Shown one piece after another: positions 1 through 12,200 of a stretch of DNA of 64,000 bases. Below the pieces are notes generated by a model. It worked only from the letters and a program-made list of their open reading frames with translations. It did no database searches and was not told where the DNA came from. The translations under genes were made by a program, and so were the position numbers. Position 1 is the first letter of the stretch; every line of letters begins with the position of its first letter. The DNA is from Valencia hispanica (taxonomy: Eukaryota; Chordata; Actinopteri; Cyprinodontiformes; Valenciidae), in NCBI GenBank assembly GCA_963556495.2, contig OY747715.1, positions 2,231,239-2,295,238 on the forward strand, written 5' to 3'.

Positions 1-44
1 GACCCGAACAGAGCCGCGTTGCGTCGGGCCTTACGGCTCTTTAC

Positions 45-206
45 CCAGAGAGTTCGCCGCAGCTCGGCGTCGGGCAGCTCCGTGGCGAGCTTCAGGTTCT
101 CGAAGCTGATCCGTTCTCTGGGCCGCTGGTTCCAGGCGAACAGCACGGCCAGCTGGAAGGTCGTGACCTCCAGGTCATACTGGCCCACTTCGTTCTTAAA
201 GGTGAT
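45..206 (-). CDS. cul5: cul5 coding exon 16 (residues 583-636)
   Basis: Encodes [18 protein letters not shown] through ELRRTLW. Donor GTAAAG at 44-39; the gene continues beyond base 1. Confidence 0.95.
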
Positions 207-3200
207 CTGAAGAAGAGAGGAGCAGTTTGTTACCTACAGAAGCACGGCTAGACGGAAGGTTCTGAAGGTCCGTAGAAAGTAAACCTGACCCAGTGCTTCT
301 GTGTTTACAGGCTGTGTCACAGGTGAAGCGATGGCGGCCATTAACCGTCTCATTAGGTACGTTTAAATGTGCAAAAGCTCTTTAATCTGATCATAGTTGG
401 GTTCAAGGTCTCCGATTATGACGAGCGTTTACATCCGTCACACGTTCGATCGGAATGAATCATTCCGACACGCGCAGAGCTAGCTAACGTATTGGAAACG
501 GCCGTAGAAGAAGAAGTAGCGGACTAAACAAACATGGCTGCGTGAGTTTAAAGTGTAGCGGTGCTATGTTTTTCAAAGCGTGCTTTTATTTTTTTCTGCT
601 CACGGTTTTACATCTACAAGCCATTAAAGAGGCTATATGCAATTTTCTGAAATTGAAACTCGCGACTGACACCTGTGGCCAAAAAACGGAACTCCTCTTC
701 CTTTCTGCTCGCTCTCGCAGCGCGCTCCTACGTTCACACTTCACAAGTCATCTGCTGCAAAGAAGTCAACATTATGTTTACAGACGTAAGAACAGTCAAA
801 TACATACATTGTTTGAGAAACTAAGTTTGTTTGCAATATATATGACACAACAATCCATTGAACTGCCTGCGAGTGCTGACTAGTGGTGGTGGCAGAGTGA
901 TCTGAAACATTTAACATGCAGACAGCGCGGGAAAATCCGACCCGACAGAAAATAGGAAAAATTGGATCCAGGCTTATAGGTGCACCCACTGTGAGCTGAC
1001 AAGGTGTCAGTATGATCATCAGGAGATGTTGGAGTCATAAATGGTCAAATAAAAAGGCTATTGTTACGTTTATTTTGGGGGAAAAGCTGCATGTTGCCTG
1101 GTTAATGTTGTGTACACAGTCAAATTCTAATCCGAACCCTTTTATTGTTTTACGCAGACGAAAGATACGTCACATGCACATAATTCTGAAGTAGTGTTTT
1201 ACATGCACAGCGATCGGAATAACAATCGCCATAAACCGGCCGTCTCAATCCGAAGGAAATGTTGATCTAAATGTCTGAATTTTCCTTCCGATCAAGCATT
1301 TAATCCGATAACTAATGTCTATGTATAAGCGTGGCTATAGAAAGTACACCTGGCCTGGTGTTTCGGTGTTACTTTCCAGGAGGAACACATCAACAGAGGC
1401 GGAGCCATCGCAGTCATTATCTTTATCAACCCTGTCAGAAACTCGTGACCTTTCACAGATGAAAACATTAAATCCTGATTGGATCGTTTGAATCTGATCC
1501 TTTCTTTCTTTCTCCCCGTCTGAACTTCAATCAGACTAAACTTCTCCTACTTCGGGTCAGAATCACCAGAATTATTTTTATTTACTAAAAGCCTCAATAT
1601 TAAGAGAAAGACTCAGTCAGAGATTTAGTTATTAAAGTCTTTATACACAGGATGATTACTGTCTCTTTAAACAATCAGGGAATGCCCAGATGATGATGTC
1701 ATGGCTTAGGACACTTCTGATAGGTTAACCGACACATTGGAGTTAATTGGAGGCCCACCAGGAACAAACCTGGAACTCTTTCTGGTTTGATGTGGAAGTC
1801 AGGCTAAATCAGGACAGATATCAGGAGGAGAATCATGGAGCGTCTCCAGTCTGGTTCATCCTGGGGAACAATCTGCAGCTGCTGGAAGGAGCCGAAGTAT
1901 AGAACGGGTTCTGTGTCCCAGAGATGAACAGGTTCTGGTCCGAAATGTTCAAAGGGCCTCAGAACAAGAGTGAAAGAGGTGAAGAAGCAGCTGAAGCTGA
2001 TGGGACCGAGTCATTATCCACAGAGAGACGCGTCTTGGACTGAAAGGCCGCTCAGTGAGGAAGAAGCCGTGACAGCAGAAGAAAAAGAAAAAGCCAGACT
2101 GCAGTTTGTTAATGTCCTCAGGGACAAAGAGCTTCATCTCTGGAGACGTGTCCAGGTCTGATGAGACTAGAAAGGAACTGTTTGGACATAATGACCATCG
2201 TTACATCTGGAGGGGAAAAGCCTGCGAACACCATCGCCACTGTGACGTATGGTGATGGCAGCGTCATGCCGTGGGGCTGTTCTGCTGCAGGAGGAACTGG
2301 TGCGCTTCATAGAATAGATGGCGTCATGAGGAAAGAACATGATGTGGAAATATTGAAGACATCAGCCAGGAAGGTAAAGCTCGGGTCCAAACGGGTCCAG
2401 ATGGACGATGCATCCAGCCAGGGACGTTCCAGAGACGCTGAAGGACGACAGAGACGATGTTCTGATCTCTGAGGTCGGATCTGATAAGATGAGCCTCCAT
2501 GGAGGCCTAGAAATCCGACCCGGTTCTGTCAGGAGGAACGGACCAGAAGGAAACCCAAAACGTTTGACCCGATTCATCCAGTTCCCAAGGCAACGCTGCC
2601 AGATACAGATGAGATGTATGTAAACTTCTGATCATAAAGACTTTTATAAATAAATCTGACTGATTCTTTCTCTCATTATTGAGGCTTTTAGCAGATAGAA
2701 TTAATTCTGGTGATTCTGAACTTCAGACGGGTTTATGTGAACGTCTGGTTTCAGCTGTAGTCGGATCCGAGTTGGACCCCCAGCGAACAGAGCAGAACTT
2801 GAGAACCAGCAGAACCGACAGAGTTATTGAGCTCCTGAGTGAAATGATGCGGGCCCGTTGGACTCACGATGCCGTTGGACATGAGGTGATGCCAGTGCAG
2901 CTTCCTGCCGCTGTGGTTCTTTTTGTAGAAATCCTCCACCTCCGGGATCAGATCCTCCAGCTCTGTGGGCAGAGACACAAACACCTTCTCGCTGCTCCTC
3001 GACCACGCGCCGGCGTTCAGGATCTTAATGTTGACCGAGTCCGCTGCAGGGAAGCAGACACTCATGTCTTAGAGAATGTTTGAAAATCATTAAACTACGG
3101 GAAACATGCAAAATTATTCAGGTTGGTTCCTAAAAATACATAAAGCAACAAATATGGTTCTAATTCAGTTAGAAAATCTGAAATCAGCAAAGATTTGTTG

Positions 3201-6200
3201 TTTATATAAACTTATTATTGTATGATAGTTTATGTATTTCTTTTTATGTATTTTTTTTCATCTCCGGTGACCTCATCACCAAAATATGAATGAAACGGCT
3301 CAGATATGAACTGATTATATGCTAGCAACTCAAAGGTTTGAGCGCCCCCTTCAGGCTGCTTTGCTTAACAGCATGCATATTTCTACTGTTGACATTGAGT
3401 CTCCTGTTGAAGATCTGATGGAGTGGAAACAAAAACTAAATTTTATGCTTTAATGATCGCAGTTGTTTTATTTATTTAGTGCAAATATCTAGAAATACGG
3501 TTCTGGTTTGGCTTCTCCTAATCTACTTCACCAAATCTACGTGCCTCTACAACCTAACAGTCCGCGCTCCATCCAGCCCCTTCTAATCGGCCTTGAAGAC
3601 GTCATGCCTTGGACGGCTCTGAACCTTTTCAATTCAATTCAGTTTATTTATATAGCGCCAATTCACAACAGATGACATCTCAAGGCTCTTAACAAGAAGT
3701 CCTTTCAATACATTTATACAAACATTCCAATCAGTTAAAAAGTTTCCTATCTAAGGAATCCCAGCAGATTGCGTCAGTCATTGGCGTGAGGTTGGGCCCC
3801 GTTGATGCAGACTTTCCAACCACAGCAATCCTTCAGCAATCCCTCATACTGAGCAAGCATGTAGCGACGGTGGAGAGGAAAAACTCCCCTTTAACAGGAA
3901 GAAACCTCCAACAGAACCAGGCTCAGTAGGAGCGGCCATCTGCCACGACCGTCTGGGGGTTTGAGAAGACAGAGCAGAAACACAGAAGGAACAGAAGATC
4001 TGATATAAGAGAACTTTCTATGTTACAGAAAGTAAAAAGTTGATAACAGGACACAGTGGATGTTCAGTTACTGGGAGGATCATCCCAGTCGATGCCCCCC
4101 GTCCAACAGGGCATTGCAGCCAAGCAGGATACCAGACCAGGTATATCTTCTATGGAGAGAAAAACACTGAGAGAAAACAAAGTTAACAGTCGAAATAACA
4201 GAATGTACTGTAATACAACTGGAGAGTCGTAGGAGAAAAGGAAGTAGCAGAGTGAAGAAAATTGGTAAGTCTGTCCTCCAGCAGTCTAAGCCTATAGCAG
4301 CATAACTACAGAGATAGCTCAGGATGACCTTAGCCACTCTAACTATAAGCTTTATCAAAAAGGAAAGTTTTAAGCCTGGCCTTAAAAGTAAACAGAGTGT
4401 CTGCCTCACGGACTAAAGCTGGGAGCTGGTTCCACAGGAGAGGAGTCTGATAACTAAAAGATCTGCCTCCCATTCTACTTTTAGAAATCCTAGGAACTAC
4501 AAGTAAACCTGCAGTCTGAGAGCGAAGGGCTCTGTTAGGAACATATGGACCAATTAGATCTCTGATGTATGATGGAGCTGATTATTAAGGGCTTTATATG
4601 TAAGAAGGAGGATCTTAGATTCTATTCTGGATTTAACAGGGAGCCAATGAAGGGAAGCTAAAACAGGAGAAATGTGATCTCTCTTTTTAATATTCATCAG
4701 AACTCTTGCTGCCGCATTTTGGATCAACTGAAGGCTTTTAACGGCATTTTGTGGACTTCCTGATAGTAAAGAATTACAGTAGTCCAGCCTTGAGGTAACA
4801 AATGCATGGACTAGTTTCTCAGCATCACTCCTGGACAGGATGTTTCTAATTTTAGCAATATTCCGGAGGTGAAAGAAAGAAATCCTAGAAACCTGTTTAA
4901 TATGGGATTTAAATGACAAGTCTTGGTCAAAAATAACGCCAAGGTTCTTTACGTTATTACTGGGGGCCAATTTAATGCCATCCAGATGAAGTGATTGACT
5001 AATCAGTTTCTGTTTAAGAACTTCTGGTCCAAAGACAGCAACTTCTGTCTTGTCAGAATTTAAAAGCAAAAAGTTTAGGGTCATCCATGTTTTTATGTCT
5101 TCCAGACATGCCTGTAATCTACCTAACTGACTGGGTTCATCAGGATTTATGGATAAATATAGTTGTGTATCATCTGCATAGCTGTGGAAATTTATCCCAT
5201 GCTGTCTAATGATTCTACCAATTGGGAGCATATATATGGTGAACAGAATTGGTCCAAGCACAGAACCCTGTGGAACTCCACAAGTAACCCTTGAGAGTGA
5301 AGAAGATTTATCATTTAGATGAACAAACTGGAATCTATCAGACAAATATGATTTAAACCAGCCTAGTGCTGTTCCTTTGATCCCTGCAACATGTTCAAGC
5401 CTTTCTAAGAGAATATTATGATCGACTGTGTCAAAAGCAGCACTGAGATCTAACAAAACCAGAACAGACACAAGTCCATTATTTGAGGCCATGAGAATAT
5501 CATTAGTAACCTTCACCAGTGCTGTTTCAGTGCTATGATGAGCTCTAAAACCTGACTGAAACTCTTCAAACAGCTCGTTACTGTTTAGATGCTCACAGAC
5601 TTGACTAGCAACAATTTACTCAAGGATTTTGGATAAGAAAGGAAGGTTAGATATAGGTCTGTAATTCACTAAGTCATCTTGATCAAGGGAAGGTTTCTTG
5701 AGTAAAGGTTTAGTTACAGCTATTTTAAATTCTTGTGGTACGTATCCGTTTACTAAGGATAGATTCATCATATCCAAAATGGGGCCAGGAACCAAATGGA
5801 ACACTTCTTTAAATAATTTGGTTGGAATTGGGTCCAACATACAAGTTGAAGGTTTAGATGAGGCTAATATTTTTGATAATTCCGAAAGCTCGACTGAATC
5901 AGAACAGCCTAAGCACAACTGAGGTTCTACAGTTCTTTCCGATGCTGCGTCATTTACTGAAGAAGTAATCATGTTTGGGAGGATGCCAATGATTTTATAT
6001 TTAATAGAATTAATTTTATTTATGAAGAATCCCATAAAATCATCACTGCTAAGAGCTGGGGGAATAGTTGGCTCAACAGAGCTATGACTCTGTGTAAGTT
6101 TGGCAACTGTACTAAAAAGAAACCTAGGATTGTTTTTATTCGTCTCTATTAATGATGAAAAATATGCTGTTCTAGCTTGTCGAAGGGTCTTTTTATACAG

Positions 6201-9200
6201 CAGTAGACTGTTATTCCAGGTTAAATAGGAATCCTCTAGGTGTGTAGAGCGCCATTTTCTCTCTAACTTCCTAGTATTCTGCTTTAAAGTACGCAACTCT
6301 GCGTTAAACCAAGGAGTCAGCCTCCTATGGCTAGCCACTTTCTTTTTTAAGGGGGCTGCACTATCTAATGCCAAACGCAATGAGGACGTAACGCTGTGAA
6401 CCAGACCATCAATCTCTGAAGGGTTAGAGATAGAATTGCTGCCATCCACTGTGTTACTCTGAGAAACTAAGGAAAGTAAGAATGGAACAGATTCTTTAAA
6501 AATTGTTACAGCATTGTCTGATAAAGCTCTACTATAATGAAATTTTCTTTCAGATTTAAGATGGTCAGTTAAAGTAAATTCAAAAGTTATCAAGAAGTGA
6601 TCAGACAGGACTGGGTTGTGTGGGTGGACGGTTATTTCCTCACACTCAATACCGTATGTCAGTACAAGGTCCAAAGTGTGTTAACCCGAGTGGGTCGATC
6701 CCTGTACTTTTTGAGTAAAGCCAATTGAGTCTAAAATAGCATTAAAGGCTGCATTTAGGCTATCACTTTCAATATCCACATGAATATTGAAGTCCCCCAC
6801 TATAATAACCCTATCAGTATTTAATACTAAATCAGATAAAAAATGTGAGATTTGATCCAAGAATTGAGAGTAAGGGCCTGGTGGACGATACAAAACCACA
6901 AACAAAAATGGTCTTAATGTTTTGCAACTTGGATGAGGAAAATTAAGGGTTAGATGTTCAAAAGAACTGTAGCTATCAATTGGTCTGGGACTAATTAGTA
7001 AATCAGAACGGAAAATGGTTGCAACTCCTCCTCCTCGCCCAGTATTTCTAGGAATGTGAACATTTAAATAACTGGAAGGAGTTGACTCATTTATACTGAC
7101 ATAATCCTCCTGCTGCAACCAGGTTTCTGTGAGACAAAGCAAATCAATGTGATTTTCACAAATCAAGTAATTTACTAACAAAGTCTTTGAGGAGAGAGAT
7201 CTTATGTTTAATAAACCACATTTAATAGATTAATTTTTCTGTTCAGTCAAAGTTGTATTTATTTTTATGAGATTTCCATAATTTGCTTTTGTTGGCTTAA
7301 CTTTTAATCCATTTAATTTTGGCCGTGGGCAAGACACTGTTTCTATAGGGTAATGGGGGGGTAACAGTACAGAAGCAGCAGAGAGGTGGGTTAAACTACG
7401 ACTCTGCTTCCTGGTCTGGACCCTGGGTTGTCAGTGTTTTGGGAGACTAATAAATTCGGCCATATTCCTAGAAAGAAGAGCTGCTCCATCCAAAGTGGGA
7501 TGGATGCCGTCTCTCCGGATCAGACCAGGTTTTCCCCAAAATGTTCTCCAGTTATCAATGTAGCCCACATCGTTTGCAGGACACCACCTAGACAACCATT
7601 GACGGAATGACAGCATGCGGCTAAACATGTCGTCACTGGTCCGATCAGGCAGGGGACCAGAAAAGATTACCGAGTCGGACAAATCGGCAAACTTACACAC
7701 CGAAGCAAAACTAATTTTAGTGACCTCCGATTGGCGTAACCGGGTGTCATTACCGCCAGCGTGAATAACAATCTTACTGTATTTAGGCTTATCTTTAGCC
7801 AGCAGTTTCAGGTAGGATTTGATGTCGCCCGTTCTGGCCCCTGGCAAACATTTGACTATGGTCAATGGTGTCTCTAATGCCACGTTTCTGACTATGGAGC
7901 TGCCAATTATCAGGGTCGGCTTCTCAGCGGGTGTGTCGCTGAGCGGGGAAAATCTGTTAGAAACACGGACCGGTTGGTGGTGGCCCGGGGGCTGGTTCCT
8001 AGAACTATGGTTCCTACGTACCGTCACCCAGCCGGCCTGAGGTCCCGGCTGCGCGGGCTCTACCGGAGGACAGCTAGGGGGTTCTATCCTTGTTGGCTCT
8101 GCGCTGGCTAATGGGCTTCGGCTATCTGCTGGTTTTTCAACAGCGCGGAGCCGTGCTTCTAATTCTCATACCCTTTTAAGTTTCAATGAAAGCAAAATGG
8201 AGGAAATCATATTCGGGCCAAATGGTACCTCACTAAAACCACCTTTTTCATTTTGGTTGGCTCCACTCTTTCATTGAACGGCATGTCACAAATCTGGGAG
8301 TCACTGAGTTATAACTGAGATTATAAATTTAATAAACAGATCAGCTCGGTGCTGCAAAACAAGCTTCTTCCGGTTGATGCAGACACCAAAGCTGAAGGCA
8401 GTTCTGTCCCGGTGGGATTTGGAAAGGATATTACACACTTTTATCTCCACACTATTGTAACGCACTTTATTTTGGTGTCAGCCAAGCATCCTGTCTGTGC
8501 CTTCAGCTCATGCAAAATGCTGCTGCCCGTCTTTTAACTGCTCCACACAGACCTGATCACATCTCACCGATCCTGTCCTCCTTTCATTGGCTTCCTGTAC
8601 AACAAACAATTCATTTTAAAATCTCTATGTTGTCTTAGAAATGTCTAAACGGTCTTGCTCCTCCATACCTTTCAAAATCAAGTCTAGTTTCTACTTCTCC
8701 GTCCGCGGAGGTGAGGAGAGACGCAGCGCCATTATCCGTCCACACAACAACGGACGGAGTGGAGCCTAATTTTTTAACTTTCTGTCGAACGCTCGTCTCT
8801 GATTGGTCAGCCAACATCAGCCCCAGATTATTTCTCCAGAGCGGTGCTCTATAGTCGATGTAATTAGTAGTCAATGCAGCTTTTGGCCACTAGATGATTT
8901 CTGTAACAAGGCCAGTTTATCTAATCTGGTCTTCTGGGGATTTTTAACACCAGGAGGTGTAGAGAACAACAAAACAGACGCTGTGTTTGTTGGTTTCCAG
9001 GAGTTTTTAGAGGATTCCATGAGCTGCACTTCTAGTAAAAAGCTTTTCAGCTTAATCTAAACTCGCTCTGTCGGCCATGGGGAGCCTAAGCCCCGCCCTT
9101 CTACTTCCTGTCCATGGGTCCTCTACTTCCCCCAAAAAAAATTAATGAGAGTCAATGAAGCGAGAGAAGATATTTTCTGATCCAGTTTGTAACGCGCCAT

Positions 9201-12200
9201 GGATATATCATAACATATGATGTTCGTGAATTTTAAAGATGCATTTTGATGCAGAGAAAAAAACGCAAATTTTCAACCGGCGGCAAAAGTTACTTTAGGT
9301 TTTGTGTAAAAATACTTAGTGGACTACAACTGAAGAAGAAGAAGAAGGAGAAAAATGGCGGTGAGATTAGCCGGCTTCGCCGCCTCCCTCCAGGACGAAG
9401 GAAGGAGCGTTAAACGTGGAGAAAACCACCATAAATGTGGAAAGTAGCAGCTATGCTGGGGGAGAAATAGTCGGTGGAGTGAGAGCCAGCATGAAGCTCC
9501 ACAAGCTAGTGCTAGCTAGCGTTAGCTCCGTGACGCAATATATGCGACTTCTGATTTGTAGCCATTTTAATTCCAAATTTTTACAATCAAATAAATCCCA
9601 AATCATTTAACAAACAGTGGAAACGCATCATCATTAGTTGTCATTTAATTTTAGGTACATCATATGTGTGATTCAGGACGTAAGACCAGAAAATAACTTT
9701 TATTGCTCCATTGACTGCCATTAATTTTTTTTTCAGCCAGAGGACCCATGGGCCGACAGGAAGGGGAGGAGCCTTAGGCTCCCCATTGCTCCTTGAGTGG
9801 ATGTGCGTTTACAAGCTGGCATAATAACAAACTGTCGTCGACCAGAGACGTCACTGCCATGGTAGGCGGATCCGCCAGAAAAGGTCTGCGCCCCCCGCTG
9901 TCCTGGAGGGGAATTGCTTCACAACGACAAAGAAGTACGAAAGGAAAACGTCTCCGTCAATACGTGGGCGTGTGGGAACAAACTTGCTGAGGGAGAAATA
10001 TAAACTAGGCTTTAGTCCAGTCTGATCTTCCTTTGTGGGCCCAACCAGCTGCTTTTGGTTGACCCTAAAACCAGGCGGAAACTTAGAGATCGAGCTTTTT
10101 CTACTGTGGCTCCCAAACTCTGGAATCTGTTGCCTTTTAATATCAGACAAGCTTCCTTGTTTTCTGTCTGTAAGTCACGTTCAGAAATCTTTTTTTCCAA
10201 CAGTTGTGAGTTGATATGGTCCTTTATTGTCCCCGCTGTATTTTATGTGACCGTTTTTAATAGTTGGCTTTTTACTATTTGTTTTATCTTCATTTACTTT
10301 GGGCAAACACATAAATTGGATTTGGAAATATCATTCGTTTTTTAGAATAATTCTGCATTCATTTCAAATGACCCAGTCTCTCTCTCTGTCTGTCTGTCTG
10401 TCTGGTCTGATTGAACCTTAAGCAGGATTAAAACCCAGATGTGGTTCTGCGGCGGTAGAGAGGCGGGGCTTACCTGGCAAGGCGAGCTTGTTGTGTTTGT
10501 GCATCTCCTTGAAGGACTGGTTCAGATCCTCGGACACCTTGATGTCCTGGAACATCCGGGCCAGCTTGTTGACGTAGTCCGCCGGCATTCCCACCTCCTG
10601 TGAAGCGAGATGACATCACAGGTTCAGCAGCTGGCTTTGGAACAGAACCAGAACCAGAACCAGAAGCTTTGAGCGTGTAGAGTCCGGTACCCTGAGCCAC
10701 TCCACCATGTTCTCCTCGATCTCGCTGTCGGCTGAGATGTCCAGGATGAGGCGCCGGGTCAGGTGGGCTTTGTGGTACCGCATGAACACGTCTTTGTTCT
10801 GGACGTACTTCAGAACCAAAAGCTGCAAAAAAGTAGACGGGTTATTAAATAACCGAGACGAAACTGGCGGATTTACTCAGAGTTCTGCTCAGTGATCGGA
10901 TTCTTCTTCCAAACGGCCCAGATCCGGTTCTGAAGGAGAAAAGGAGAAACTCTAAAGCAACTTGATGTGATTTCTTTTTTAACCCAAAACATCTGAAAAG
11001 TGGGGAGTGCTTTGAGCATCTAGAAACTGAAACTTTTTTCCATCCTTCTTCATGAAACATCTCCACCTCAGACTGGATGGAGAACATCAGTTTCAAGTCT
11101 TTCTCACAGATTCTCAGTTGGACTCAGGTCTGGACTTTGACTAGGCCATTCTTTGATCTACACCACCCCATAATATCTCTGTCTGCATGTTCAGGCCGGT
11201 TGTCCTGCTGGAAGGTGAAGCTCCACCCCAGTCTCATGTCTTCTGATGACTCCAAACAGGTTTTAGCTCCCCCCACTTCCCCATCAACTCTGTCCTGCCT
11301 TCCCTGTCCCACAGCATGATGCTGCCAGCACCATGTTTCACCGTTGGCATGGTGTGTTCAGGGTGATTTCATTTATCAGCCAGCCATGAAGACTTCAGGT
11401 CTCCTTCATGTTTTGTGGTAAACTACAGAGTTCTCCTGTCAGTCCGTGCTTTAAACTGGACCAGAACCTCCTCCCACACCTGCTGCTGGGTCCCTTCATG
11501 ACGCCGGATGTTCTCTGAGACCAGAACCAGAACATTATAAATACAAAGCTTGCCAAAGCATTCAGAATTTTATTTAAACACCAGTTCTGCTCTGCTGCGT
11601 GTTTATCGCTGAAGTTTTTAGTTGCAACAGGACAGAATGTGGAGAAGTTGAAGGGTGTGAACACTTTTGTGAGGTTCGGTTCAGACACACAAAGGACCCA
11701 CCACTTCCTTGAGCTTGGCCTCGATCTCCTCAGACGTGAGCTTCTTGCTCAGCGGCGTCTTCCTCAGCAGCATGTCGCAGTAGTTGGCCAGCAGCTCCGG
11801 ACACTTGGACTCCGGCTGGGTTTTCATCCCCACCCTGTAAAGCAGGCAGGCGGTCAGACAGACATCAGCGCCGCTTCGGATCAGAACACCAAGCAGAAAT
11901 CAGCAGCAGGAAGTTATCTTACCCTTTCTGCTTCATGGGAAGTTCTAGTTTAAATATAGTGGCATCATTCACCACAGCTTTATACGCCTGGAAAAGACAA
12001 AGGGTTAAAGGGATATTCCGCCCCAAGTGAAATTTAGTGTGTCACCATCTTCCCCAGAGTTAGATAAGCGAGAAAAAGCATTTTGTAACTAGCCCAGTCA
12101 TTCTCCTAATCTGGCAGCAGTCTGTTTGCTTTAGCTTAGCATAAACAATGTAAGCGAATGGTAACAGCTAGCATTTCATGCGCAAAAGTCATGAAAATGA

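Larger units (their letters stand above)
3629..8180 (-). mobile_element. L2/CR1-clade non-LTR retrotransposon, near full length, 5' truncated
   Basis: The minus strand carries in order an ORF1 with an SGNH esterase-like domain (8176-7431), an apurinic-type endonuclease and reverse transcriptase (about 7235-4339), then a 3' untranslated region ending in a TTGAATTGAATTG-type tail at about 3640-3629. That tail and the esterase ORF1 are known traits of L2/CR1 LINEs. It lies in cul5 intron 14 in the same orientation as the gene. ORF1 is cut at about 8176, where an in-frame TGA and loss of similarity suggest 5' truncation. Lesions in ORF2 are few, so the insertion is fairly young. Confidence 0.9.

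Noticed and set aside
7431..8027. Host SGNH esterase gene
   Set aside because: Followed at once by LINE endonuclease and reverse transcriptase on the same strand; the domain is a known part of L2/CR1 ORF1.
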